DNA from: SG8-30 sp964406445
GTDB lineage: Bacteria; Pseudomonadota; Gammaproteobacteria; Steroidobacterales; Steroidobacteraceae
DNA length: 64,000 bases
Direction: 5' to 3'
NCBI GenBank assembly: GCA_964406445.1
Contig: CAYORU010000003.1
Coordinates: 115,647-179,646, forward strand
Shown here: in pieces, positions 16,001-25,414 of the stretch
Layout of the letters: every line of letters starts with the position of its first letter
Position numbering within the stretch: position 1 is the first letter of the stretch
Made by a program: the position numbers and the translations under genes
The notes under the pieces: generated by a model
The model's input: only the letters and a program-made list of their open reading frames with translations
Databases searched by the model: none
What the model was told of the DNA's origin: nothing

Positions 16001-16021
16001 CCCCGGGAGGGGCGCCCGGGG
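16001..16021 (-). terminator. 7-bp GC hairpin followed by TTT between tRNA-Gly and tRNA-Cys
   Basis: CCCCGGG (16021-16015 on the minus strand) pairs with CCCGGGG (16007-16001) around a 7-nt loop and is followed by TTTCG. Transcription from the strong promoter at 16120-16147 meets it after tRNA-Gly. It could be a partial terminator or a processing signal. Confidence 0.45.
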
Positions 16022-16030
16022 TGGGAAGAC

Positions 16031-16106
16031 TGGAGCGGGAAACGAGGCTCGAACTCGCGACCTCAACCTTGGCAAGGTTGCGCTCTACCAACTGAGCTAT
16101 TCCCGC
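16031..16106 (-). tRNA. glyW: tRNA-Gly (anticodon GCC)
   Basis: This 76-nt tRNA has acceptor GCGGGAA/TTCCCGC, D arm AGCTCAGTTGGTAGAGC, anticodon arm CAACC-TTGCCAA-GGTTG (GCC), T arm CGCGAGTTCGAGCCTCG and encoded CCA. It lies 38 bp downstream of pgsA, as in E. coli (pgsA-glyW). Confidence 0.96.
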
Positions 16107-16119
16107 CCGGGAGCCGGAA

Positions 16120-16147
16120 ATTGTAGGTGGCCGCGGGCCGGTGTCAA
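16120..16147 (-). promoter_or_regulatory. near-consensus sigma-70 promoter for the tRNA-Gly/Cys genes
   Basis: On the minus strand TTGACA (16147-16142) and TACAAT (16125-16120) are separated by 16 bp. The -35 box overlaps the pgsA stop codon. Initiation would occur about 7 nt before the tRNA-Gly 5' end. This is the best consensus promoter I saw in the window. Confidence 0.85.
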
Positions 16148-16716
16148 GTGTGGCGATGGGCCATCAGGTCCGGCCATGCCGCCCGCAGATACGTGGCCAT
16201 CGACCACAGCGTCAGGACCGCCGCCACGGCCGTGAGCAGCAGGCCGAGGGCGTAGATCGGCAGGAACAGCAGGTCCTCGCGGAACAGCAGCATCGACAAT
16301 CCGACGATCTGCAGGATCGTCTTGTACTTTCCGATCGCGGACACCGCCACCTTGCGGCGCGCGCCGATCTCCGCCATCCACTCGCGCAGCGCCGAGATCG
16401 CGATCTCACGCCCGATGATGACGATCGCCATGAGCGTCACGTACCAGGTCGGGTCGCGCGCCACGATGAGCACGAGCGCAGTGGCAACGATCAGCTTGTC
16501 GGCGACGGGGTCGAGGAAGGCGCCGAGCGGCGACACCTGGCCGAGGCGCCGAGCCAGGTAGCCGTCGAAGCTGTCGGTGATCCCGGCCAGTGCGAACAGC
16601 AGGCCGCAAGCCATGTCCGACCAGGGATACGGCAGGTAATAGAAGACGACGATTCCCGGAATCAGCGCGATCCTGAGCAGCGTCAGCAGGTTCGGCAACG
16701 TGTACGGATGGGTCAT
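16144..16716 (-). CDS. pgsA: CDP-diacylglycerol-glycerol-3-phosphate 3-phosphatidyltransferase
   Basis: This 190-residue inner-membrane enzyme makes phosphatidylglycerol phosphate from CDP-diacylglycerol. The CDP-alcohol phosphotransferase motif DSFDGYLARRLGQVSPLGAFLDPVADK gives the catalytic D48, D51-G52, A55-R56, G65, D69 and D73. Opening NLLTLLRIALIPGIVVFYY and the IGREIAISALREWMAEIG segment are PgsA-specific. ATG 16716 overlaps the uvrC TGA (ATGA). Synteny uvrC-pgsA-glyW-cysT is that of E. coli. Confidence 0.95.
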   Translation of the reverse strand: MTHPYTLPNLLTLLRIALIPGIVVFYYLPYPWSDMACGLLFALAGITDSFDGYLARRLGQVSPLGAFLDPVADKLIVATALVLIVARDPTWYVTLMAIVIIGREIAISALREWMAEIGARRKVAVSAIGKYKTILQIVGLSMLLFREDLLFLPIYALGLLLTAVAAVLTLWSMATYLRAAWPDLMAHRHT

Positions 16717-18533
16717 CGCGCGCCCGGGTGCAGATGCTCGTGGATGGCCTCGGCGAGGCCGCGGCTGACGCCCTTGACCGCGGCCAGGTCCTCGACTCCC
16801 GCGCGCAGCACGCCCTGCAGCCCGCCGAAGTGCTTGAGCAGCCCGCGCCGGCGCGTCGGGCCGAGCCCAGGCACCGCGTCGAGCACCGACGCCTGCCGGG
16901 ACTTGCTGCGCGAGCGCCGGTGCCCGGCGATCGCGAAGCGGTGCGCCTCGTCGCGGATGCGCTGGATCAGGTGCAGCGCGCGCGAGTCGGGCGGAAGTAT
17001 AGAAGGCGCCTCGGACCCCAACAAGAACAGCCGCTCCTGCCCCGCGCGGCGGTCCGAGCCCTTGGCGATGCCGACCACGGCCGCGGGCCCGACCCCCGCC
17101 GACTCGAGCGCACGCGCGGCGCTCGCAAGCTGCCCGGGCCCGCCGTCGATGAACAGCACGTCCGGCGCGGGGATCTCGCCCGCCTGCACCCGGCGGTAGC
17201 GGCGCTCGATGGCCTGGGTCATCGCGCCGTAGTCGTCGCCCGGAACGACGCCGCTGATGTTGAAGCGCCGGTACTCGGCCTTCAGCGGCCCCTCTGGTCC
17301 GAACACCACGCAGGAGGCGACCGTGGCCTCGCCCTGCGTGTGGCTCACGTCGAAGCACTCGAGCCGGATCGGCGTCCGTTCCAAGCCGAGCGCCTTGCGC
17401 AGGTCCTCGAACTGGTCGCGCAGGCTCGCCCGGGTCGCGATGCGCATCCTGAGCGCGTTGTCGGCGTTCTGCAGCGCCATCTCGACCCAGCTCCGCTTGC
17501 GGCCCCGCTGCACGTCGCGGACGAGGACGCGACGCCCGGCGCGGCGCGACAGCGCCTCCGCGAGGGCCTCGGCGTCCGGCACCGGAAGCGACGTGAGGAT
17601 CTCGCGCGGCGGCGTGCGATCGAGGTAGTGCTGGGCGACGAACGCGCCGAGCGCCTCGGCCGGCTCGTCGAGCGGCGCCCGCGGGAAGAAATGCGTGGTG
17701 CCGAGACTCTGTCCGCCGCGCACGAACATGAGCGCGACGCAGGTGTCCGGCCCGGCCGTGGCAATGGCCACCACGTCCGCCTCCCCCTCCGCCGCGCCCG
17801 CCACCGACTGCTGCGCCTGCAGTTGGGCCAGCGCGGCGAGCTGGTCGCGCAGCGCCGCGGCGCGCTCGAACCGAAGCTCCGCGGCGGCCGATTCCATCTC
17901 GGCGGACAGTCGCGCACTCACTTCCGTGCTCTTGCCCTCGAGGACCAGCCCGACCGCCTCGACGTCGCGGGCGTACTCGTCCCGGCCGATCACGCCGACG
18001 CAAGGCGCCGAGCAGCGGCCGATCTGGTGCTCGAGGCAGGGACGGCTGCGGTTGGCGAAGAAGCTGTCCTTGCAGCCGCGCAGCCGGAACAGCTTCTGCA
18101 GCTGGCGGGTCGTGGAGCGCACCGCGCGCGCGTCGGGAAACGGCCCGAACAGCCGCCCGCGCGGCTGGCGCGGGCCGCGGTAGACCGCGAGCCGCGGGTA
18201 CTCGTGGTCGGAGAGCATGACGTAGGGGAAGCTCTTGTCGTCGCGCAGGATGACGTTGTAGCGCGGCCGGTGCGCCTTGATCAGGTTGTACTCGAGCAGC
18301 AGCGCCTCGACCTCGGACTTCGCGACCGTCACCTCGACGCCAGCGACGTGGCGCATCAGCGCAGCGACCTTGGGGCTCAGCTGGTCCTCGCCGCGAAAAT
18401 AGCTCGCGACCCGGGCGCGCAGGCTCTTCGCCTTGCCCACGTAGAGGATCTTGCCGCCGGCGTCGAGCATGCGATACACGCCGGGCGCGGGCGGCAGCGT
18501 GGCGACGAAGGCCTTGGGGTCGAACTCGGTCAA
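16713..18533 (-). CDS. uvrC: excinuclease ABC subunit C
   Basis: This 606-residue dual-incision nuclease acts in nucleotide excision repair. The N-terminal GIY-YIG domain has GVYRM (18-22) and ILYVGKAKSLRARV. A Cys-rich segment (GCKDSFF...RPCLEHQIGRCSAPC) follows, then a UVR motif near ELRFERAAALRDQL, an RNase H-like endonuclease domain (LECFDVSHTQGEATVASCVVF; DVLFIDGGPGQL) and C-terminal helix-hairpin-helix motifs (VPGLGPTRRRGLLKHFG). No ATG or GTG exists near the right place. TTG 18533 gives LTEFDPKAFVATL, aligning with E. coli MSDQFDAKAFLKT, so TTG is the start. It lies 25 nt after the uracil glycosylase stop. Confidence 0.94.
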   Translation of the reverse strand: MTEFDPKAFVATLPPAPGVYRMLDAGGKILYVGKAKSLRARVASYFRGEDQLSPKVAALMRHVAGVEVTVAKSEVEALLLEYNLIKAHRPRYNVILRDDKSFPYVMLSDHEYPRLAVYRGPRQPRGRLFGPFPDARAVRSTTRQLQKLFRLRGCKDSFFANRSRPCLEHQIGRCSAPCVGVIGRDEYARDVEAVGLVLEGKSTEVSARLSAEMESAAAELRFERAAALRDQLAALAQLQAQQSVAGAAEGEADVVAIATAGPDTCVALMFVRGGQSLGTTHFFPRAPLDEPAEALGAFVAQHYLDRTPPREILTSLPVPDAEALAEALSRRAGRRVLVRDVQRGRKRSWVEMALQNADNALRMRIATRASLRDQFEDLRKALGLERTPIRLECFDVSHTQGEATVASCVVFGPEGPLKAEYRRFNISGVVPGDDYGAMTQAIERRYRRVQAGEIPAPDVLFIDGGPGQLASAARALESAGVGPAAVVGIAKGSDRRAGQERLFLLGSEAPSILPPDSRALHLIQRIRDEAHRFAIAGHRRSRSKSRQASVLDAVPGLGPTRRRGLLKHFGGLQGVLRAGVEDLAAVKGVSRGLAEAIHEHLHPGAR

Positions 18534-18558
18534 GGCGGCATCCGGGCGCGCCGACGGC

Positions 18559-19221
18559 TCAGCGACCGAGCAATTCTCGGGCTCGCGAGACCACCTGCGC
18601 AAACATCGCGTCGGTGAGCCGCCGCGTCTGGGTGTTGTAGCGGCTGCAGTGGTAGGAGTCGAGCAGCACCCGACCGCCGGGCAGCGCGTGCTCCGCGCCG
18701 TGCGCGAAGCGCGCCGAGGACGCGCGCAGGCCCAGCGCGCGCAGCACCGCGCCGTGCGCCACCGCGCCGAGCGCCAGCACCACGCGCCCGCCGCCCGATT
18801 CGAGCTCGCGCGCCAGGTAAGGACTGCATTCGGCGACTTCGCCCGGCGTCGGCCTGTTGGCGGGCGGGAGGCAACGCACCGCGTTGGTGATCCGGCAGGC
18901 GGATAGCTCGAGCCCGTCGTCCGCGGCGACCGACGCCGGCCGCGCCGCAAGGCCCTGCTCGTGCAGGGTGCGGTACAGCAGGATCCCGGCGTGGTCCCCC
19001 GTGAACGGCCGGCCGGTCCGGTTGGCGCCGTGCATGCCGGGCGCGAGCCCGACGATCAGCATCGGCGCCCCGGCCGGCCCGAAGGACGGCACCGGCGCCG
19101 CGTGATAGCCGGGATGCGAGCGGCGGACGCCGGCCAGGAAACCGGCGAGCCGCGGGCAACGCGCGCAGCCAGGATCGAAGTCCCGCGACGCGGGCGGTCC
19201 CGGCCGGCCGGCGCCTGCCAC
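18559..19221 (-). CDS. uracil-DNA glycosylase, family 4/5 (UdgB-like)
   Basis: This 220-residue base excision repair enzyme has motif GLAPGMHGANRTGRPFTGD, the family 5 form in which the catalytic polar residue of motif 1 is replaced. It also has RITNAVRCLPPANRP and DSYHCSRYNTQTRR (motif 3 with His). Cysteines in DPGCARCPRL and later CR...RC could coordinate the 4Fe-4S cluster of these families. The start is GTG 19221, 5 nt after the isocitrate lyase stop. It likely shares a transcript with uvrC downstream, a repair pair appended to aceBA. Confidence 0.88.
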   Translation of the reverse strand: MAGAGRPGPPASRDFDPGCARCPRLAGFLAGVRRSHPGYHAAPVPSFGPAGAPMLIVGLAPGMHGANRTGRPFTGDHAGILLYRTLHEQGLAARPASVAADDGLELSACRITNAVRCLPPANRPTPGEVAECSPYLARELESGGGRVVLALGAVAHGAVLRALGLRASSARFAHGAEHALPGGRVLLDSYHCSRYNTQTRRLTDAMFAQVVSRARELLGR

Positions 19222-19226
19222 GGGCC

Positions 19227-20531
19227 TCAGGCGTGCGCGCCCCGGAACTGCTCCTCCTCGGTCGAGCCATGCATCGCGGTCACCGAGGACTGCCCGCCCT
19301 GGATCACCGTGGTGACGTCGTCGAAGTAGCCCGTGCCGACCTCCTGCTGGTGCGACACGAAGGTGTAGCCCCGGCCGCGGGCCGCGAACTCCGGCTCCTG
19401 GACCTTCTCGACGTAGGCGGTCATCCCGTCCTTCGCGTAGGACTGGGCGAGGTCGAACATGTTGAACCACATCGAGTGGATGCCGGCGAGCGTGATGAAC
19501 TGGTACTTGTAGCCCATCGCGCCGAGCTCGCGCTGGAACTTGGCGATGGTCGCGTCGTCGAGGTTCTTCTTCCAGTTGAAGGACGGCGAGCAGTTGTAGG
19601 CGAGCAGCTTGCCCGGGTGCTCCTTGCGGACAGCCTCGGCGAACTTGCGCGCGAACTCGAGGTCCGGAGTGCCCGTCTCGCACCACACCATGTCGGCATA
19701 GGCCGCATAGGCGAGCCCGCGCGAGATGGCCTGGCCGAGGCCCTTCTTCGTCTTGTAGAAGCCCTCGGCGGTGCGCTCGCCGGTGAGGAACGGCTTGTCG
19801 TTCTCGTCGACGTCGCTGGTCAGCAGGTCCGCCGCCTCGGCATCGGTGCGCGCGAGGATCACCGTCGGAACGCCCATCACGTCGGCCGCGAGGCGCGCGG
19901 CGACCAGCTTCTGCACCGCCTCCTGCGTGGGAACGAGCACCTTGCCGCCCATGTGCCCGCACTTCTTCACCGAGGCCAGCTGGTCCTCGAAGTGCACGCC
20001 GCCGGCGCCGGCGCGGATCATCGCCTTCATCAGCTCGAAGGCGTTCAGCACGCCGCCGAAGCCTGCCTCGGCGTCGGCGACGATCGGCGCGAAGAAGTCC
20101 ACGTAGTCCTTGTGGCCCGGCCCGATGCCGCGCGAGCACTGGATCTCGTCGGCGCGCTTGAAGGCGTTGTTGATGCGCTCCACCACCGCCGGCACCGAGT
20201 TGACCGGGTACAGCGACTGGTCGGGGTACATGGACAGGTAGCTGTTGTTGTCGGCCGCGACCTGCCAGCCGGACAGGTAGATCGCCTTGATGCCGGCCTT
20301 GACCTGCTGCATCGCCTGCCCGCCCGTGAGCGCGCCGAGGCAGTTCACGTACGGCTCGGTGTTCACCAGCTTCCACAGTCTCTCGGCCCCGAGGCGGGCG
20401 AGACTCTGCTCGACGTGGACGTTCCCGCGAAGGCGCACTACGTCCTCGGCGCTGTAGGCGCGTTTGACGCCCTTCCAGCGGGGATCGGCGTTCCATTCCT
20501 GGCGGAGCTGCTCTGCGGTCTTGGCGGTCAT
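19227..20531 (-). CDS. aceA: isocitrate lyase
   Basis: This 434-residue enzyme cleaves isocitrate to glyoxylate and succinate. Catalytic motif KKCGHMGGKV puts the nucleophile at C191. The TIM-barrel substrate segments SGWQVAADNN, GFGGVLNAFE and LAYNCSPSFNWKKNL are all present, and the length is the same as E. coli AceA. ATG 20531 lies 34 nt downstream of the aceB stop with AAGGA upstream, so aceB-aceA form an operon. Confidence 0.97.
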   Translation of the reverse strand: MTAKTAEQLRQEWNADPRWKGVKRAYSAEDVVRLRGNVHVEQSLARLGAERLWKLVNTEPYVNCLGALTGGQAMQQVKAGIKAIYLSGWQVAADNNSYLSMYPDQSLYPVNSVPAVVERINNAFKRADEIQCSRGIGPGHKDYVDFFAPIVADAEAGFGGVLNAFELMKAMIRAGAGGVHFEDQLASVKKCGHMGGKVLVPTQEAVQKLVAARLAADVMGVPTVILARTDAEAADLLTSDVDENDKPFLTGERTAEGFYKTKKGLGQAISRGLAYAAYADMVWCETGTPDLEFARKFAEAVRKEHPGKLLAYNCSPSFNWKKNLDDATIAKFQRELGAMGYKYQFITLAGIHSMWFNMFDLAQSYAKDGMTAYVEKVQEPEFAARGRGYTFVSHQQEVGTGYFDDVTTVIQGGQSSVTAMHGSTEEEQFRGAHA

Positions 20532-20565
20532 GGTGGTGTCCTTGGGGGAAGGCCTGCTGTTCGGT

Positions 20566-22170
<1,605 letters not shown>

Positions 22171-22183
22171 TCGTAAGTTCCTG

Positions 22184-22280
22184 TTTTGCTGACGCAAAGC
22201 GCGATGTCGTATTCTACGGGGACAGGCCCGCGCGGGCATCCGGATCACTCCCGACGTCACCCGCCATTTTGCGACGCAAG
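22184..22280 (-). promoter_or_regulatory. aceB promoter region with two TTTTGC(T)GACGCAA sites
   Basis: A TAGAAT -10 (22216-22211, minus strand) without a -35 predicts initiation near 22203. TTTTGCTGACGCAAAG at 22184-22199 lies just downstream of that point. TTTTGCGACGCAAG at 22267-22280 lies about 60 bp upstream. The sites are near-copies, each an inverted TTGC/GCAA pair, and their centres are about 82 bp apart (eight helical turns). This suggests a looping repressor or activator of the glyoxylate shunt. The half-sites resemble the TTTGC/GCAAA type reported for RamB-like regulators; that link is my inference. Confidence 0.5.
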
Positions 22281-22363
22281 AGGATATCAGCCCCAGCGCC
22301 GACCGCAACCGGCAGCAGGGTCGCAGCCGGCCGGCCGTGCCGGCACGGCGGCTTTGCGCGCGC

Positions 22364-22933
22364 ATGCCGACGCTGATCTTCAACAAGCCCCACGGCGTCC
22401 TGACCCGGTTCATCGATCCCGGCGGTCGCCGGACGCTGGCCGAGTGGATCGACGTGCCCGGAGTCTATCCGGCCGGTCGGCTCGACCTCGACAGCGAAGG
22501 CCTGCTGGTGCTCACGGGCGACGGGCGGCTGCAGGCGCGCATCGCGCACCCCCGCTTCCACTGGCCGAAGACCTACTGGACGCAGGTGGAGGGCACGGTG
22601 ACCGACGAGGCGCTGGCCGCGCTGCGACGCGGGGTCGCGCTGAAGGATGGCCCGACGCGGCCAGCCGACGCGGAAGCCATTCCGGAGCCCGCCGGACTCT
22701 GGCCCCGCGACCCGCCGATTCGCTTCCGCCGGCACATCCCGACCGCCTGGCTGCGCCTGACGATCCGCGAGGGTCGCAACCGGCAGGTCAGGCGCATGAC
22801 GGCGGCCGTCGGCCTGCCGACGCTACGGCTGATCCGCTGGTCCGTGGGCCCGTGGACGCTCGAAGGCCTGGCCCCGGGCCAGTGGCGCGAGCTGGCGCCG
22901 GAGGAGCTGGCGCTCGCTCAGGTCCTGCGCTGA
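22364..22933 (+). CDS. rluE: 23S rRNA pseudouridine(2457) synthase
   Basis: This 189-residue RsuA-family synthase opens LIFNKPHGVLTRF. The catalytic motif is AGRLDLDSEGLLVLTGDGRLQ (catalytic Asp in RLD), then KTYWTQVEG, LWPRDPPIRFR and EGRNRQVRRMTAAVGLPTLRLIR. The WPR(N/D)PPIR and final SVGPWTL segments distinguish RluE from RluB/RsuA. ATG 22364 fits the E. coli N-terminus; GTG 22337 would add nine residues. Its 3' end overlaps the convergent DAHP synthase by 16 nt. Confidence 0.92.
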   Translation: MPTLIFNKPHGVLTRFIDPGGRRTLAEWIDVPGVYPAGRLDLDSEGLLVLTGDGRLQARIAHPRFHWPKTYWTQVEGTVTDEALAALRRGVALKDGPTRPADAEAIPEPAGLWPRDPPIRFRRHIPTAWLRLTIREGRNRQVRRMTAAVGLPTLRLIRWSVGPWTLEGLAPGQWRELAPEELALAQVLR

Positions 22934-24270
22934 CTGGCGATCAGCATCGCGAGTTCCAGCGCCTGCTCGTAGTTGAGCCGGGGATCGACGGTAGTGCGGT
23001 AGGCGCGGGCGAGGTCGAGGTCCGACAGGCCGCGTGCGCCGCCCGTGCACTCCGTGACGTCGTCGCCGGTCAGCTCGCAGTGCACGCCGCCGAGCGTCGA
23101 GCCCAGGTCCTTGTGGATCCTGAACGCAGACTCGACCTCGGCGAGGATGTTCTCGAACCGCCGGGTCTTCACCCCGGCGGCGGTGGACTCGGTGTTGCCG
23201 TGCATCGGGTCGCAGACCCACAGCACGCGCCGGCCGGTGCGCCGCACCGCCTGGATCATGCGCGGCAGGGACCGCTCGATGTCCTTCACCCCGAGGCGGT
23301 GGATCAGCGTCAGCCGGCCCGGCTCGTTGTCCGGGTTCAAGGTCTCGACCAGGCCCTGCAGCCAGGCGTCGTCCATCGCGGGGCCGACCTTGACCGCCAC
23401 CGGGTTCGAGATGCCGCGGAAGTACTCGACGTGCGCGCCGTCGAGCGCGGCGGTGCGCATGCCGATCCAGGGGAAGTGCGTCGACAGGTTGTACCAGCGG
23501 TTGCGGCGCGGGATGAAGCGGGTCTGGGCCTGCTCGTAGTGCAGCAGCAGGCCTTCGTGGCTCGCGTAGAAGCGCGCCTGCGAGGTCTCGTGGATCGGCC
23601 CGCCTGAGATCGCCTCGAAGAAGTCGAGCGCATCCGAGATCGAGTCCACGATCCGCTGGTAGGCCTCGCGCGAGGGCGCGTGCTGCATGAAGTTGAGGTC
23701 CCAGTACTCCGGGTGGTGCAGGTCGGCGAACCCGCCGTCCACCAGCGCGCGCACGAAGTTGATGGTGAGCGCCGCCCGTTCGTAGCCGCGCAGCAGCAGG
23801 TCAGGATCGGGCTCGCGCTCGCCGGCCGTGAAGCCGGCGCGGTTGACGTTGTCGCCGCGGTAGCTCGGCAGCGTCACGCCGTCGCGCGTCTCGCTGCCGG
23901 CAGAGCGAGGCTTGGCGTACTGCCCGCCCATGCGGCCGACGCGGATGACCGGCTTCTTGAGGCCGTGCAGCAGCACTAGGCTCATCTGCAGCAGGATCTT
24001 CAGCTGCTTGGCGATCCGCGAGGACTCGCATTCTGCGAAGCTCTCGGCGCAGTCCCCGCCCTGCAGAAGGAATCGCTTCCCCTCCTCCGCCTCGGCGAGC
24101 TGCTGGCGCAGCGCGTCGACCTCCCAGGAGACCACGATCGGCGGCAGCGCCGCGAGCTGGACGAGCACGCGCTCGAGGCCGGCCGGGTCGGCATAGTGGG
24201 GCTGCTGCGCCGCCGGCCGGGACTGCCAGCTCGAGGGCGACCAGGACTCGATCGGTGTGGCGGTGTTCAT
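22918..24270 (-). CDS. 3-deoxy-7-phosphoheptulonate synthase, class II (plant-type)
   Basis: This 450-residue first enzyme of the shikimate pathway condenses PEP and erythrose 4-phosphate. The class II features are SWQSRPAAQQPHYAD, LLQGGDCAESF (metal-binding Cys), RVGRMGGQYAKPRS, HASH-like SHEGLLLHYEQA, the PMHGNT motif and the tail GGVHCELTGDDVTECTGGA. ATG 24270 gives MNTATPIESWSPSSW, the usual class II opening; an ATG at 24300 has no support. A class I paralogue lies 24 kb away (48488-49582). I found no regulatory ACT-like domain. Confidence 0.94.
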   Translation of the reverse strand: MNTATPIESWSPSSWQSRPAAQQPHYADPAGLERVLVQLAALPPIVVSWEVDALRQQLAEAEEGKRFLLQGGDCAESFAECESSRIAKQLKILLQMSLVLLHGLKKPVIRVGRMGGQYAKPRSAGSETRDGVTLPSYRGDNVNRAGFTAGEREPDPDLLLRGYERAALTINFVRALVDGGFADLHHPEYWDLNFMQHAPSREAYQRIVDSISDALDFFEAISGGPIHETSQARFYASHEGLLLHYEQAQTRFIPRRNRWYNLSTHFPWIGMRTAALDGAHVEYFRGISNPVAVKVGPAMDDAWLQGLVETLNPDNEPGRLTLIHRLGVKDIERSLPRMIQAVRRTGRRVLWVCDPMHGNTESTAAGVKTRRFENILAEVESAFRIHKDLGSTLGGVHCELTGDDVTECTGGARGLSDLDLARAYRTTVDPRLNYEQALELAMLIASQRRT

Positions 24271-24357
24271 TGCGCGGCATCCTACACGGTTGCGCTGCAC
24301 CGCAAAACGCGCCGCCGATGTGCCCGGAACCCGACCTCGCCCTGGTCAGATCCGGGA

Positions 24358-24388
24358 CGGAGGCGGCTCGCCGAAGGCTCCGCCTCCG
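24358..24388 (-). terminator. 9-bp hairpin directly after the metallo-hydrolase stop
   Basis: CGGAGGCGG (24388-24380, minus) pairs perfectly with CCGCCTCCG (24366-24358) around 13 nt, beginning one base after the TAG of the metallo-beta-lactamase-fold gene. There is no T-run, so it may act by stabilising the 3' end or with Rho. Confidence 0.5.
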
Positions 24389-25318
24389 CTACCGGCTGCC
24401 GGCCACAGGATCAACCCGGCCTGCCAGCGCCCGCACGATCATCCGCACGTAACGCTCGCCGTTGATGAACCCCCCGCCCCACCTCTCGTCGAAATCGGCG
24501 GTCGGCGCCTGCGCCACGATCGCCTCGGCGTCGAGGCCCTGCTCCACGAGTTCGCGGATGCGCCCGGTCGTCGCGGACAGCATCGCGCGGTAGGCCTCGA
24601 GCTCGGCGCGGCCGGACATGGGACCGTGGCCGGGGATGATCCTGGTCGCGGGGCCAGCCATCCCGAGGATCTGGTCGATGCAGGCGAGCAGCCCGTCGAC
24701 GCTGCCGCCCGAATCGAAGTCGATGAAGGGATAGCTGCCATTGAAGAACGTGTCGCCGGCGTGAATGACGTCGGCCTTCGTGAAATGCACCAGCACGTCG
24801 CCGTCGGTGTGGGCCCTTGCCACGTGGATCGCGCGGATCTCGTCGCCGTTGAGGTGAAATGCCGCCTCGTCGTTGAAGGTGATCACCGGCAGCGCCGCCG
24901 GCGGCGAGGCGGGCACCGCGCGCTGAAAGAACTCCATCATCTGCGGAACGCTCATCCGCGCCCGCACGTTGTCGTGCGCGACGATCACGGCGCCGGCCTT
25001 GCCGAAGTTCTCGTTGCCGCCGGTGTGGTCGAAGTGCCAGTGCGTGTTCAGCACGAAGCGTACCGGCGGGGCACCGAGATCCTCGACCGCCTTCTGGATG
25101 GCGGGCGTCATCGGCGCGAACTGGTCGTCGACGAGAAACGTGGCGTCCGCGCCCAACGAAAGCGCCATGTTGCCGCCGTTGCCGAACAGCACGTACAGGC
25201 CCTCGGCGAGCTTCTCGGCGCGGACCGTGGCGTCGGGAGGCGGCAGCTGGGCGAGCGCGGGCCCGGCGCAGAGGATGGCGGCAGCGGCGAGCAGGGCGGA
25301 TTTAGCGGGAAGGCGCAT
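24389..25318 (-). CDS. exported metallo-beta-lactamase-fold hydrolase
   Basis: This 309-residue precursor has signal peptide MRLPAKSALLAAAAILCAGPALA. The metal motif THWHFDHTGGN (H93, H95, D97, H98) is followed by VARAHTDGDVLVHF, DVIHAGDTFFNG and IIPGHGP, all MBL landmarks. It resembles periplasmic MBL-fold proteins of the SoxH/quinoprotein-relay type rather than true class B lactamases. The substrate is unknown. ATG 25318 has GAGAGG 8-9 nt upstream. It is divergent from the NfeD gene with about 100 bp between. Confidence 0.85.
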   Translation of the reverse strand: MRLPAKSALLAAAAILCAGPALAQLPPPDATVRAEKLAEGLYVLFGNGGNMALSLGADATFLVDDQFAPMTPAIQKAVEDLGAPPVRFVLNTHWHFDHTGGNENFGKAGAVIVAHDNVRARMSVPQMMEFFQRAVPASPPAALPVITFNDEAAFHLNGDEIRAIHVARAHTDGDVLVHFTKADVIHAGDTFFNGSYPFIDFDSGGSVDGLLACIDQILGMAGPATRIIPGHGPMSGRAELEAYRAMLSATTGRIRELVEQGLDAEAIVAQAPTADFDERWGGGFINGERYVRMIVRALAGRVDPVAGSR

Positions 25319-25379
25319 CGTGCGGACCTCTCGTGACGTCGACGTCGCAGGCGGTTTGCAGGCTTGTAGCAGACGCACC

Positions 25380-25388
25380 TGCTATCAT
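25380..25388 (+). promoter_or_regulatory. extended -10 element for nfeD-slipin
   Basis: TGCTATCAT with the TGn extension predicts initiation near 25395, leaving a leader of about 20 nt with GAGAGG before ATG 25415. Confidence 0.6.
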
Positions 25389-25414
25389 CAACGCATTCCA
25401 CGGAGAGGACCGGC

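Noticed and set aside
24389..25318. Class B beta-lactamase (antibiotic resistance)
   Set aside because: The MBL fold and signal peptide are present, but the motif spacing and overall sequence fit the broad SoxH-like group. Nothing indicates lactam hydrolysis.
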